Below are positions 43,699 through 52,222 of a stretch of 64,000 bases of DNA, piece after piece. Numbering within the stretch: position 1 is the first letter of the stretch; each line of letters begins with the position of its first letter. Source of the stretch: Agrobacterium tumefaciens (lineage in GTDB: Bacteria > Pseudomonadota > Alphaproteobacteria > Rhizobiales > Rhizobiaceae); assembly GCF_005221325.1 (NCBI RefSeq), contig NZ_CP039890.1:186001-250000 (forward strand). The letters run 5' to 3'. A program made the translations under genes and the position numbers. Below the pieces are notes generated by a model, which saw nothing but the letters and a program-made list of their open reading frames with translations, was not told where the DNA came from and searched no databases.

Positions 43699-44619
43699 AT
43701 GCTGGCTCCAACCTCACATGCAGTTCCGGAAAGAGCATCGTCAAGCGATGATCCCGTAGATTTGCTGCAATTTGTCGTTGACCAGTTTCGCAACGGACCA
43801 GTCGCTTTGGCGACGCTCAGCGAAGTCCGCGGTGGTGCGGCACGCGCGCTTGGCTCGCATGTCGCTGTTGCGGCGGACGGCCGTTTTTGCGGTTATGTCT
43901 CTGGCGGATGTGTGGAAGCCGCCGTCGCGGCCGAGGCGCTTCTCGCAATATCGGACGGCCGTGATCGCGTGGTAAGTTTTGGAGAAGGGTCTCCGTTTTT
44001 TGACATAGTTCTTCCATGTGGCGGAGGTCTCTCCCTGGCAATTCATGTTGTTCGCGACATACATCCGCTTTGCAGCGTCTTGAATGACTTGCGCCGGAGA
44101 AAAGCGGCAGGGCTTTGCTATATTCCAAAAGAATGTAAGCTCAGCAATGCAGTCACGGCCTCGAAAACGGGTTGGGTGGAAGATCGTTTCGAGGTAATCT
44201 ATCGACCAAGAACACGCCTTCTAGTCTCTGGCCCAACGGCCGAAGCCGAAGCGGTGGTCCGTCTTGCCAGGGCATCATTTTACCAGGTCCTGCAATTTAG
44301 CTCCGCCACCGAAGGGCTGAATGACCCAAACGCAATCGACCCATTCACGGCGGTAGTTCTGCTACATCACGAGCTCGACGCCGAGTTTCCGGTCCTCAAG
44401 GCAGCACTTCGATCGCCAGCCTTTTACGTAGGAGCGCTCGGCAGCACTCGCACCCACCGAAAACGCTCGGAGCGTCTACGCTTGCAGTCTTTCACACAAT
44501 CGGACATCGCTCGCATAAAAGCGCCGATCGGCATCTTCGGTCCGGCGCGAGACGCAACATCAATCGCATTATCGGTTTTGGGCGACGTGGCTGCCTCTCG
44601 GCTGGCAGCGTTCGGATGA
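43699..44619 (+). CDS. XdhC/CoxF-family maturation factor
   Basis: A 306-residue XdhC-type chaperone that delivers sulfurated molybdenum cofactor to the hydroxylase. The N-terminal domain contains LATLSEVRGGAARALGSHVAV and the cysteine-containing YVSGGCVEAAVAAEAL. The C-terminal Rossmann part includes LLVSGPTAEAEAVVRLA and YVGALGSTRTHRKRSERL, and ends PIGIFGPARDATSIALSVLGDVAAS. It lies 6 bases after the cytochrome gene and overlaps the mocA-like gene by 4 bases, so it belongs to the same operon. Confidence 0.88.
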   Translation: MLAPTSHAVPERASSSDDPVDLLQFVVDQFRNGPVALATLSEVRGGAARALGSHVAVAADGRFCGYVSGGCVEAAVAAEALLAISDGRDRVVSFGEGSPFFDIVLPCGGGLSLAIHVVRDIHPLCSVLNDLRRRKAAGLCYIPKECKLSNAVTASKTGWVEDRFEVIYRPRTRLLVSGPTAEAEAVVRLARASFYQVLQFSSATEGLNDPNAIDPFTAVVLLHHELDAEFPVLKAALRSPAFYVGALGSTRTHRKRSERLRLQSFTQSDIARIKAPIGIFGPARDATSIALSVLGDVAASRLAAFG

Positions 44620-45251
44620 GAAACGCGTTCGTCAAAGAATGCCCGTTCTTCAGTGTTTCCGTGGTTGTGCTTGCTGCAGGAAGATCGAGCCGTGCAAGCC
44701 CGAATGGGTTTCACAAACTGCTCGCAGAGTTTCAAGGGGTGTCCCTCATTCGGCGCTCAACACTGATCGCCCTCGGTTGCCAAAGCCACTCGATCACGGT
44801 GGTGACGGGATACATGAGGGCAAAGATAGAAGCCGAGATAGCGGACTTAGCTGTAGGCGTGGCCCACAACGAACACTACATGTCAGGCATGGCAAGTTCA
44901 CTGCATGTAGGGGTAGCCGTCGCGGAAACGAGTCAGCCGGACGGCATTATGATCATGCTCGCTGATATGCCCGACTTGATCGTGGATGACCTGGACAAGT
45001 TGATTGCGGAGTTCCGCCGCCACCTTGGCCAGTCTGTGGTTCGTGCAGTCTCGCAGGGTGTGCCAGGCAATCCTGTGATTTTTCCGAGGTATTTGTTTGG
45101 ACCGTTAAAAGAGCTAGTTGGCGACACAGGTGCTCGCAGCCTGATTGATCTAGCCGCACCTCTGGTTGCCGAAGTAGAAATCGGAAATGGCGCTCTGATC
45201 GACGTCGATACATTGGAACAGATAGTCGCGGCGGGCGGCATTTTCCGTTGA
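44616..45251 (+). CDS. MocA-like molybdenum cofactor cytidylyltransferase
   Basis: A 211-residue nucleotidyltransferase. The CTP-binding loop is VLAAGRSSRASPNGFHKLLAEF, a MocA/MobA-type signature. Downstream are the active-site strands IMIMLADMPDLIVDDLD and VPGNPVIFPRYLF. It converts molybdopterin to its cytosine dinucleotide, the form used by the IorAB/xanthine-oxidase family, which agrees with the operon. The ATG overlaps the xdhC-like gene by 4 bases. It is the last gene of this operon. Confidence 0.85.
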   Translation: MRNAFVKECPFFSVSVVVLAAGRSSRASPNGFHKLLAEFQGVSLIRRSTLIALGCQSHSITVVTGYMRAKIEAEIADLAVGVAHNEHYMSGMASSLHVGVAVAETSQPDGIMIMLADMPDLIVDDLDKLIAEFRRHLGQSVVRAVSQGVPGNPVIFPRYLFGPLKELVGDTGARSLIDLAAPLVAEVEIGNGALIDVDTLEQIVAAGGIFR

Positions 45252-45406
45252 AGCACCTGCCGCCTGAGCAGAACCTTTGATGGTGGCCGGCGCTTATAAA
45301 ACGTCTTCAAACTCAGGGTGTAACCGACGCTCCTGGAACTCCTGAGAAGTTCCGATCAGCCCAGGTATCTCGTTTCAGTAGCAGTAGCGGGCATCAAGGG
45401 AAAGAT

Positions 45407-45892
45407 TTAGAACATAGTATTGTTGTGGGGTATGGTCTCGGGGACGGCCTGCAGGACGTCCCAATGTTCGACAATTTTACCGTTATCAAGCCGGAAGATA
45501 TCGACGACAGCTTCGCCCCTGCTTCCTGGTTCGCGCACGAGATGAACATGAAGGATCACATAGTCACCATCTGAGAATACGCGAAGGATCTGGCTATGGG
45601 AGGCGGGATATTTTTCCCGAAAGCTCTCAATGAACGTCCGGAACCCATCTTTTCCGTCGGGTGCACGGGCGTTGTGCTGGGTGTAGGTCGGTCCCATCAG
45701 TGCGATGGCCGCATCCGCGTTTTTCTTGTTCAGCGCCAGGTTATAGAATTCGATGACGACACGTTTGTTTGCCTTGAGCTCCTCGTCGCCACGCGCGGGC
45801 TGATGGAGTGGTGCGGGATCGGCAGTGGAAGCCACCGAGAGTGCCGGCGGCTGTCCAACAGCAACTGCTGCAAGAAGGAAGAGCGGGATCAT
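45407..45892 (-). CDS. Exported SnoaL/NTF2-like protein
   Basis: A 161-residue protein with a hydrophobic N-terminus (MIPLFLLAAVAVGQPPALSVAS) that should act as a signal peptide. The SnoaL-like domain follows: KRVVIEFYNLALNKKNADAAIALMG, YTQHNARAPDGKDGFRTFIESF, VHLVREPGSRGEAVVDIFRLDNGKIVEHWDVLQ. The fold binds small hydrophobic ligands and may isomerise or cyclise. It is the last reverse-strand gene of the redox operon, about 60 bases after the flavodoxin gene. Confidence 0.75.
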   Translation of the reverse strand: MIPLFLLAAVAVGQPPALSVASTADPAPLHQPARGDEELKANKRVVIEFYNLALNKKNADAAIALMGPTYTQHNARAPDGKDGFRTFIESFREKYPASHSQILRVFSDGDYVILHVHLVREPGSRGEAVVDIFRLDNGKIVEHWDVLQAVPETIPHNNTMF

Positions 45893-45950
45893 GGTTCAAC
45901 TTTCTATGGTGCGCCGGATTGTTCGGCGGGTGAAAGGGTCGTCAAGAATG

Positions 45951-46505
45951 CTACGCCTTCAGCTTGGTAGCGATGGCGGCTACGCGCTCGCCGTAGAGCG
46001 CTGCGGTATGAAGATCGCCGGAATGGACTTCGTCCACGGAGGCGTCAGCAGGCGAACGGGCTAGCAGTCCAACCGAACCTCCGAGATTATTGGGATCGTC
46101 CGAGGTAGCCGCTTTCGTGCTGGACGGTGCCTGGCCCAAGCTCACCCAGATACCACCGTGCTGCGAAGCAAGCGTTTGCAAAGCGATCATCGATACCTGC
46201 TTGTCCCCGCTGGGACTCGCGGAATTCGTGAAGCCCCCAAAGACCTTGTCTTGCCAATTCCGAGCGAACCAGACCTTCGACGACGCGTCAGCAAATTTTT
46301 TAAACTGCCAGCTGACATTGCCCATATACGTCGGCGTCCCAAAGATGATGGCGTCGGCGGCATTCAGCGCTTGCCAATCCTCATCCGTAATATTGCCTTC
46401 AGAGCTGATTGCGATCAATTCTGCATTAGCTCCCTTGGCCACATGTTCAGCGACAGATTTAGTGTGACCGTAGCCTGAATGATAAATCACGATCGTTTTC
46501 GTCAT
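45951..46505 (-). CDS. Flavodoxin/WrbA-type NAD(P)H:quinone reductase
   Basis: A 184-residue flavodoxin-fold protein. The FMN phosphate loop is IVIYHSGYGHTKSVAEHV at the N-terminus, followed by DAIIFGTPTYMGNVSWQFKKFAD and VFGGFTNSASPSGDKQ. This is the pattern of WrbA-like and flavodoxin-like quinone reductases. It has AGGAAA upstream of the start. It sits between the Old Yellow Enzyme and SnoaL-like genes on the reverse strand, so it may supply or accept electrons in the same redox response. Confidence 0.88.
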   Translation of the reverse strand: MTKTIVIYHSGYGHTKSVAEHVAKGANAELIAISSEGNITDEDWQALNAADAIIFGTPTYMGNVSWQFKKFADASSKVWFARNWQDKVFGGFTNSASPSGDKQVSMIALQTLASQHGGIWVSLGQAPSSTKAATSDDPNNLGGSVGLLARSPADASVDEVHSGDLHTAALYGERVAAIATKLKA

Positions 46506-46603
46506 TAGTAATTTCCTGTGTTTGCCTGTTTACGGGAGTTTGTGCAGCAGAACGGCATCCACCACTCTCTCAGCTGGCGCCTTTCAACCCATGGGGGATT
46601 GGC

Positions 46604-47686
46604 TCAGCTGTGAGCGTGGAGCTCAGGGTAGTCGGTGTAGCCCTCGGGGCCAGGCGTATAGAAAGTCGCCATGTCCAAGGGATTGAGTGGTGCCCCTGTC
46701 TGCATGCGTGCCACCAGATCCGGGTTGGCGATGAAAGGGCGGGCGAAAGCAATCATATCTGCCTGACCTTCCTCAAGCGCATGCTCGGCGCTTGCCCGGT
46801 CGAAGCCACCGGCGAGGATGAACACACGCTTGAACGCGGCGCGCAGGAGTAGCTTTAGCTCGGCAGGCACTGGAGGGGCGCCCAAAGCGGAATGGTCCAG
46901 AAGGTGGACGTACAGAATGCCCAACTGCGACAGCTCTTCGACGAGCGCCAGATACTGGGCTTCGACATCGGGGTAGGCGCCCGTGCCGTTCAACACGCCG
47001 CATGGCGATAGGCGAATGCCAACGCGGTCTGCGCCAATGGCGGCCACAGTGGCACGAACCACTTCCAGCGCAAAACGGTTACGGCCATGGAAACCGTCCC
47101 CATACCCATCGCTGCGCCGATTCACGTTGGCGTTCAGGAACTGCTCGATCAAATAGCCATTGGCCGCGTGCAATTCGACTCCGTCGAACCCCGCCTCGAT
47201 GGCCAATTGAGCCGACCGAGCGTACTCCGCTACCGCGTGGGCGATGTCCTCCGCGGTCATGGCGCGCGGCGCGCTGTGTGGCTGCATGCCCAACGTGTCG
47301 GTGCGGATCTCGCCGGGGCAAACGTCTGCCATCGGTCCCAGAACTTCAGCGTCCGCCGGCAGGTTGTCCGCATGAGTCACGCGGCCGGTATGCATCAGCT
47401 GCACAAAAATCTTGCCGCCCTGTGCGTGGACAGCCTGCGTCACTTGCTTCCACGCCTGCACATGGGATTGGTTGAACAGGCCCGGAATGCGTGGATAGCC
47501 CAGCCCATTGGGCGACGGCGAGGTGCCCTCGGTGACGATCAGGCCGGCAGTGGCCCGTTGGCTGTAGTATTCGGCCATCAGGGCGTTGGGCGTGTTGTGC
47601 TCCACGGCGCGATGCCGCGTCATGGGCGCCATCACTATGCGATTGCTCAGCTGCAGGGAGGGGTTAACGAAGGGTGTGAAGAGCAT
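46604..47686 (-). CDS. Old Yellow Enzyme family flavin reductase (NemA-like alkene reductase)
   Basis: A 360-residue FMN-dependent TIM barrel. Motifs are RIVMAPMTRHRA near the start, VEGTSPSPNGLGYPRIPGL-type loop (TEGTSPSPNGLGYPRIPGLF), HTGRV, the active-site pair in VELHAANGYLIEQFLN, and DRVGIRLSPCG. It reduces activated C=C bonds (enones, maleimides, nitrate esters) using NADPH. The SDR gene lies about 37 bases upstream on the same strand. A TetR gene at the head of this operon fits electrophile-responsive control, as in nemRA. Confidence 0.9.
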   Translation of the reverse strand: MLFTPFVNPSLQLSNRIVMAPMTRHRAVEHNTPNALMAEYYSQRATAGLIVTEGTSPSPNGLGYPRIPGLFNQSHVQAWKQVTQAVHAQGGKIFVQLMHTGRVTHADNLPADAEVLGPMADVCPGEIRTDTLGMQPHSAPRAMTAEDIAHAVAEYARSAQLAIEAGFDGVELHAANGYLIEQFLNANVNRRSDGYGDGFHGRNRFALEVVRATVAAIGADRVGIRLSPCGVLNGTGAYPDVEAQYLALVEELSQLGILYVHLLDHSALGAPPVPAELKLLLRAAFKRVFILAGGFDRASAEHALEEGQADMIAFARPFIANPDLVARMQTGAPLNPLDMATFYTPGPEGYTDYPELHAHS

Positions 47687-47723
47687 GTCGGGCTTTCTGT
47701 CGATGGGGATTTGCAGCGTCGGT

Positions 47724-48428
47724 TCACTGGGCTTGGGGAAGGTAGGCCGGACGTGGGGCCGTCAAGCCTTGCCAGACCTGCTGGGTGAACGTGTCAGCCA
47801 GGACTTCGTCGGCGCCCGCAGCCAGGCCATCGAGTGCGCGCTGAACGATCTCTTCGGGGCTCGTCTTCGGAATCTCGAAGCCGCGCGTGAGGTCGGTATC
47901 GACGCCGGCCATGTGCAGGCCGAGAACCTGGGTCTTCTGGCCAGAGAGCTCGTGGCGCAAGGCATTGGTCAAAGACCATGCCGCTGACTTGCTCGCCGAG
48001 TAGGCAGCCAACTCGCCGCCGTTGACCCAGGAGGCCACTGACAGCACATTGATCAATGCGCCACCGCCGTTGCCATTGAGCACGGGCGCAAAGGCCTTGC
48101 TCACGTTCAGCACGCCGAAGAAGTTAGTCTCGAAGATGCGCCGAGCCACTTCTTCGCTATCATCGGCAAGAAAGCCACCGACTTGGGCGATCCCGGCGTT
48201 GTTGATCACCAGGTTCACATCGGGGGCCACCCGTGCTGCAGCCGCGATCTCTTCGGGCTTGGTGACATCAAGTCGCAGGGCCTGCACGCCCGGCAGCGTC
48301 ACAGTGGCAGGGTCTCGTGCGGCGGCGTAGACCTTGCGGGCACCACGTGCAAGGAGTTCGCGGGCAAATGCCAGGCCGATACCGCGGTTAGCACCGGTGA
48401 CGAGGACGACAGAGTTTTCAATGTTCAT
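47724..48428 (-). CDS. Short-chain dehydrogenase/reductase
   Basis: A 234-residue SDR. The cofactor loop is VLVTGANRGIGLAFARELL, with the NNAG motif NLVINNAGIAQVGG and the catalytic Ser and Tyr-x3-Lys in VASWVNGGELAAYSASKSA. The start at 48428 (MNIENSVV, GGAG seven bases upstream) is preferred over the ATG at 48473. The 234-residue length is typical. It is preceded by the zinc-type dehydrogenase gene and followed by the Old Yellow Enzyme gene on the reverse strand. Confidence 0.9.
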   Translation of the reverse strand: MNIENSVVLVTGANRGIGLAFARELLARGARKVYAAARDPATVTLPGVQALRLDVTKPEEIAAAARVAPDVNLVINNAGIAQVGGFLADDSEEVARRIFETNFFGVLNVSKAFAPVLNGNGGGALINVLSVASWVNGGELAAYSASKSAAWSLTNALRHELSGQKTQVLGLHMAGVDTDLTRGFEIPKTSPEEIVQRALDGLAAGADEVLADTFTQQVWQGLTAPRPAYLPQAQ

Positions 48429-48506
48429 GGAAGGCTCCAGATGATTGTTTGAGAGTTCGAGTAAGTTCGTCATGTTTCGGGGGGTGCGATGTCGTTCTGT
48501 GGGACT

Positions 48507-49508
48507 TCATCGCATCCTGATCACCACCTTGCCCTTGGCGCGGCCGCTTTCGACATAAGCTAGGGCTTCGTTGGTGGATTCGAAGGGGAAGACCTTGTCG
48601 ATCACCGGGCGGATGACGCCCACCTCGATGAGCGATGCGATCTGTCGAAGCTGGCTTCCGTTGCCCCTCATGAATAGGAAGGTGTAGTTGAGCCCGAGGC
48701 GCCGGGCTTTCCGGCGAACGCTGAAACCCAGCGCTCTGAAGAGCTGTCTCACTGGCCACGAAGCCTTGATGTCCTTGCCAAACTGGAGGTCCGGCGGCGC
48801 TGTGATGGACACGACGTGGTCGCCAGGCTTGGGCACGCCCAGGGACTTTTTCGATGTCTTTTCATCCTGACTGTTCAGCACCACGTCGTAGTCCCGCAGC
48901 CGATCTTCAAAGGCATCCTTCCTGTAGTCGATCACGACATCCGCGCCCATGTCTTTCACTAGCGCGGCGTTGCCGGCGCTGGTGGCGGTGGCCACAGTGG
49001 CGCCCAGGTGCTTGGCCAACTGGATCGCAAATGTTCCGACGCCCCCGGAACCCGCCTGGGTGAAGACCTTCTGACCCGTCTGAAGCTTGGCCTTCTCGAA
49101 CAACGCCTGCCATGCAGACAAACCGACCAAGGGGATGGAGGCGGCCTCCTCCATGGAGATGTTTCTGGGCTTGAGCGCCACTGTGTCTTCATTGACCGCA
49201 ACGAATTCTGCAAAGGTTCCGATGCGCAGGTCACGGGGCCTGGCGTAGACCTCGTCGCCGACTTTGAATTGACTAACGCGGGAGCCGACACGCACCACCA
49301 CGCCCGCCACGTCGTGCCCCAGGATGAAGGGTGTGCGGTAAGGCAGGATGAGTTTGAACTCGACATTGCGCACTTTGGCGTCGATGAGGTTGACGGCTGA
49401 CGCGTGGGCCTCGATCAACACCTCGTCGGCCCCCAGTTCCGGTTCTGGAACGTCGCCAGCCCGCAGATGCTCCCGCTTGCCGTAACTATCCACGATGAAG
49501 GCTTTCAT
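48507..49508 (-). CDS. Zinc-type NAD(P)-dependent alcohol dehydrogenase/quinone oxidoreductase
   Basis: A 333-residue MDR-superfamily enzyme. The N-terminal GroES-like domain (VPEPELGADEVLIEAHASAVNLID, FILGHDVAGVVVRVGS) is followed by the Rossmann domain with VFTQAGSGGVGTFAIQLAKHLGATV. No catalytic or structural zinc cysteines stand out, so the quinone-oxidoreductase branch is more likely. A candidate TetR operator (49570-49585) lies about 60 bases upstream of the start, and an AGGAGAA sequence precedes the ATG. Confidence 0.88.
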   Translation of the reverse strand: MKAFIVDSYGKREHLRAGDVPEPELGADEVLIEAHASAVNLIDAKVRNVEFKLILPYRTPFILGHDVAGVVVRVGSRVSQFKVGDEVYARPRDLRIGTFAEFVAVNEDTVALKPRNISMEEAASIPLVGLSAWQALFEKAKLQTGQKVFTQAGSGGVGTFAIQLAKHLGATVATATSAGNAALVKDMGADVVIDYRKDAFEDRLRDYDVVLNSQDEKTSKKSLGVPKPGDHVVSITAPPDLQFGKDIKASWPVRQLFRALGFSVRRKARRLGLNYTFLFMRGNGSQLRQIASLIEVGVIRPVIDKVFPFESTNEALAYVESGRAKGKVVIRMR

Positions 49509-49569
49509 AGGTTCTCCTTGGTAGCTCCAGATTCAGGACCACAACCAGTGGCAGTTGACGGGAATTTGG

Positions 49570-49585
49570 TATGATGATCATCATA
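49570..49585. promoter_or_regulatory. Candidate TetR operator upstream of the dehydrogenase gene
   Basis: TATGATGATCATCATA is a perfect 16-bp palindrome. The same sequence with one central change occurs over the start of the TetR gene (50206-50221), so both are probably bound by that regulator. Confidence 0.6.
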
Positions 49586-49613
49586 TGTAAGATCAAAAAA
49601 ATGAAGCGGTCAG

Positions 49614-50207
49614 TCACGACCCTGAGGGCTCAAGACGCTTCAATGCAGCACTGCACAAAGAGTCAGACAAGGCAGCGTCATCGACTGCGCGGGCCAAAAT
49701 CAACGTGCCTACCATGGTGGCCACCGTCACCAAAGCGCGTTCATGCGCACCTCGCTGCCCCCAATCCGGTAACTGGCGCGCGACCTGATCGATCATTTCC
49801 TTGATGCCACGCGTGGCCACTCGGCGCACCTCAGGCGCTTGACGGTGCATCTCGGAACCCAGTGCGGCCACGGGACATCCCGTCTCGACGCTCATAAGAT
49901 GTGCCTTGGAAAGATAGGCGTGCACCAAGGCCTGGAAAACCTGCTCCGAAGACGCTGAGGCGATGGCACTTGCGCCAGCGGCGTTTGACTCGGCGCCAGC
50001 TTGGTCCGCCGCCTCGGCCAGCATGGCCTCGCGCGAGTCGAAGTGGGCGTAGAAGGCGCCATGCGTCAAGCCGGCCTCTTTCATGATGTCGGCCACACCC
50101 GTGCCGTCAAAGCCGCTGCGCCGGATGGCGCGTGCGGCAGCCTGCACGATCCTCTTGTGGGAAGCCTCCTTGGCGGCGGCTCGGGAGTTGATTGTTGATT
50201 TTCGCAT
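49614..50207 (-). CDS. TetR-family regulator of the redox operon
   Basis: A 197-residue repressor if started at 50207 (MRKSTINSRAAAK); closely spaced in-frame ATGs upstream (50216, 50219) allow a slightly longer form. The helix-turn-helix is RIVQAAARAIRRSGFDGTGVADIMKEAGLTHGAFYAHFDSREAML. The ligand-binding domain has cysteines (one in VETGCPVAALG) that could sense electrophiles, as in NemR-like repressors. An operator-like palindrome overlaps the start codons. It is the first gene of the reverse-strand redox cluster. Confidence 0.88.
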   Translation of the reverse strand: MRKSTINSRAAAKEASHKRIVQAAARAIRRSGFDGTGVADIMKEAGLTHGAFYAHFDSREAMLAEAADQAGAESNAAGASAIASASSEQVFQALVHAYLSKAHLMSVETGCPVAALGSEMHRQAPEVRRVATRGIKEMIDQVARQLPDWGQRGAHERALVTVATMVGTLILARAVDDAALSDSLCSAALKRLEPSGS

Positions 50208-50221
50208 GATGGTCATCATAT
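50206..50221. promoter_or_regulatory. Second candidate TetR operator, overlapping the TetR start
   Basis: ATGATGGTCATCATAT at 50206-50221 is a near-palindromic variant of the site at 49570. Its position over the translation start suggests autorepression. Confidence 0.55.
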
Positions 50222-50399
50222 ACAGAATGGATCGATAGCGCAAGGGCCGAAAGGGTCAGCGTTTAAAATTGCCGATTGGGGCCTGACTACGGGCACGGAG
50301 CCGAACGCCTGTCACATCGCGCCCCAGGCGAACTGCTCAAAGGTCATCGCAAGGCTAGTGCACATGATACCCGGCTTGGCGGACTGAGCAGAGTGCGGC

Positions 50400-50658
50400 C
50401 AACGAAGTTTGAGGTGCCACGCCCGCGTTTGGTGGGCGACGCGATTGACAGTCAGCGCCGGCCCTTGCAACGGCAAGCCGCCACCGATGGCCGCCTGCCT
50501 CGGGGGATACATTCTGGCGCTGGCGTGAACAAACTGTCCCATGATAGCTGCATTGATGGTCTGCGGATCCGACGCCAAGCCCGACCATACCAAGGTTTCG
50601 CGGATAGCCAATGCTCTCAGCGTCGTGGCGAGCAGACGACAATCTTTGAGTTAGCCAT
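50400..50658 (-). pseudogene. Remnant of an acetyl-CoA acyltransferase (thiolase) gene
   Basis: The reverse strand starts MANSKIVVCSPRR at 50658, overlapping the end of the thioesterase gene, then meets a stop. Another frame gives INAAIMGQFVHASARMYPPR and then GLPLQGPALTVNRV, which matches the thiolase segment leading to the active-site cysteine. The catalytic CGSG motif and the rest of the protein are gone, so this is a short, frameshifted remnant of about the first 90 residues. Confidence 0.6.
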
Positions 50659-51193
50659 TCTTGGCTCCTTGGTGCTGGAAAATGAGACAGGTCGTTGATG
50701 CGTGCGCATACAGCTTGCCATCGGGGCCGATGATCCGGCCTTCGGCCGTCGCTGTCTGGCGGCCGACGTGGATGATGGCGCCCTCGGCGCGCACTATGCG
50801 AACCTTCTCTGTCAGGGGGCGGATGTAATTCACTTTCAGTTCGAGCGTTGTGTAGCTTTGGCCACGCTCCAGGGTCGAGTGGATGGCGCAGCCTACGGCT
50901 GAATCCAGCAAGGTCGCGAACCAGCCGCCATGCACGCCTCCCAGAGGATTGTAGTACCTCTTCGAAGGCCGCCCTTGGAATACCGCTTTGCCTGTCTCGA
51001 TGTGTATCGGAACGAGATCCAGGGTTTCGCCTATCGGAGGAGGGGGAAGTTCGCCTGAGAAGATCGCATTCAGCGTTTCCAACCCGGACCGCTCCGCGAG
51101 TTTCTCGATCGGCATCACACCGGCCGGAAGGAACCTGCCGCGCACCTCCTCTTCTTCCCGAATCCAAGAGGCAGTCAACTCGTCAACGCCCAT
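50651..51193 (-). CDS. PaaI-type hotdog thioesterase
   Basis: A 180-residue thioesterase. The hotdog core is recognisable: KRYYNPLGGVHGGWFATLLDSAVGCAIHSTL (the HGG motif), then YTTLELKVNYIRPLTEKVRIVRAEGAIIHVGRQTATAEGRI. Such enzymes hydrolyse acyl-CoA, often phenylacetyl-type CoA. It is divergent from a MarR gene with only 45 bases between start codons, and it overlaps the thiolase remnant downstream. The broken thiolase suggests a former acyl-CoA degradation unit. Confidence 0.88.
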   Translation of the reverse strand: MGVDELTASWIREEEEVRGRFLPAGVMPIEKLAERSGLETLNAIFSGELPPPPIGETLDLVPIHIETGKAVFQGRPSKRYYNPLGGVHGGWFATLLDSAVGCAIHSTLERGQSYTTLELKVNYIRPLTEKVRIVRAEGAIIHVGRQTATAEGRIIGPDGKLYAHASTTCLIFQHQGAKNG

Positions 51194-51238
51194 ACTGAAA
51201 CCCTTGTATATGCAAATAATCTCTGTAAGTTAAAAGCC

Positions 51239-51706
51239 ATGATCAAGTCGGTCAAGATAAACGAATGCACGAATCTCGTGTTGCGGAAGCTTACACGTGC
51301 GGTGAGCCGCCACTACGACCGATATCTGTCTAGCGCGCAGCTGAAGATCACGCAGTACACTCTGCTATCTCACGTTGCCGTCTTGGGCCCGGTGGGGCTC
51401 GGGAAGTTGGCGCGGGTGATGGAAATGGATGCGTCCACCTTGACCCGGAACATGCGGCCGCTCCTGGATCAGAAGCTCATCAGTCTCTGTCCTGGCCTCG
51501 ACGCCCGCAGTCGTTCTGTGGAGATGACCGGGGAGGGGCGAGCGAGATGGACGACAGCCCGCCTCGCATGGCGGGAGGCGCAAAACAGCCTTCATGAGAA
51601 GCTAAGTCCGGAACGCGTGTGTGAATTGCACGAAATTCTCGGCCACAGCCTTAAAGCTATGAATAAAGATCACGGTAGTCCGCGTGGCATATGCGATGCT
51701 GAATAG
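51239..51706 (+). CDS. MarR-family transcriptional regulator
   Basis: A 155-residue winged-helix regulator: TQYTLLSHVAVLGPVGLGKLARVMEMDASTLTRNMRPLLDQKLIS is the DNA-binding core, and GLDARSRSVEMTGEGRA is the wing. It is divergent from the thioesterase gene and separated by 45 bases, the usual arrangement of a MarR repressor with its target. The inducer may be an aromatic carboxylate or its CoA ester, which is inference. Confidence 0.88.
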   Translation: MIKSVKINECTNLVLRKLTRAVSRHYDRYLSSAQLKITQYTLLSHVAVLGPVGLGKLARVMEMDASTLTRNMRPLLDQKLISLCPGLDARSRSVEMTGEGRARWTTARLAWREAQNSLHEKLSPERVCELHEILGHSLKAMNKDHGSPRGICDAE

Positions 51707-51758
51707 CCCCGAGATTTGTAGACACCTTCTTTCCTAAATTTGAGGCAAGAAGAGCACC

Positions 51759-52022
51759 ATGAGCAAATCGAATTTCAGCGAAGAGCTTTAAGCGCGACGC
51801 ACAGTGTCAGATTACTGAGCGAGACTTTCGGGTTGCGGAGGCTTCGCAGCAGCTCGAGGTTAGCCAGCATTTTCTGTACGAATGGAAGGAGAAGTTTGCT
51901 GCGTCGAGCGCCAAGGGCTACGACGAGGAGATCAGGCGACTGAAAAGGAACTGGCTCGCGTCACCGAGGAGCGAGACATCCTAAAAAAGGCGAGCGCTTA
52001 TTTCGCCGGGGATGCAAAGTGA
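51759..52022 (+). mobile_element. Decayed IS3-family orfA remnant
   Basis: Translation from 51759 gives MSKSNFSEEL then a stop. With one base shifted it continues RDAVSQITERDFRVAEASQQ and then QHFLYEWKEKF, and a further shift gives RVTEERDILKKASAYFAGDA, a typical IS3 OrfA sequence. The second open reading frame is missing or unrecognisable. The remaining 200 bases to the chemoreceptor gene (52022-52222) show nothing certain. Confidence 0.75.
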
Positions 52023-52222
52023 GGCCAATCAGCAATCTGCGCTTACGAAAAGCAAATCGTGGACTGTTTTCCTAGATGAATCAATCTGCGCCATGCACAG
52101 TATTCCATGCCCGGACACGGCCTGCCCGATTGCGTCCGGCTTTCGCCAGGGGTTCGGACTGGCGAGCCAGCACCGACGCTTCAGTCACGGTTCCCAGAGT
52201 TAGCCAACCTATCCCCGGAAAG

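Noticed and set aside
52022..52222. Continuation of the IS3 element into orfB
   Set aside because: No OrfB motif could be matched in any frame, so the remnant is ended at 52022.
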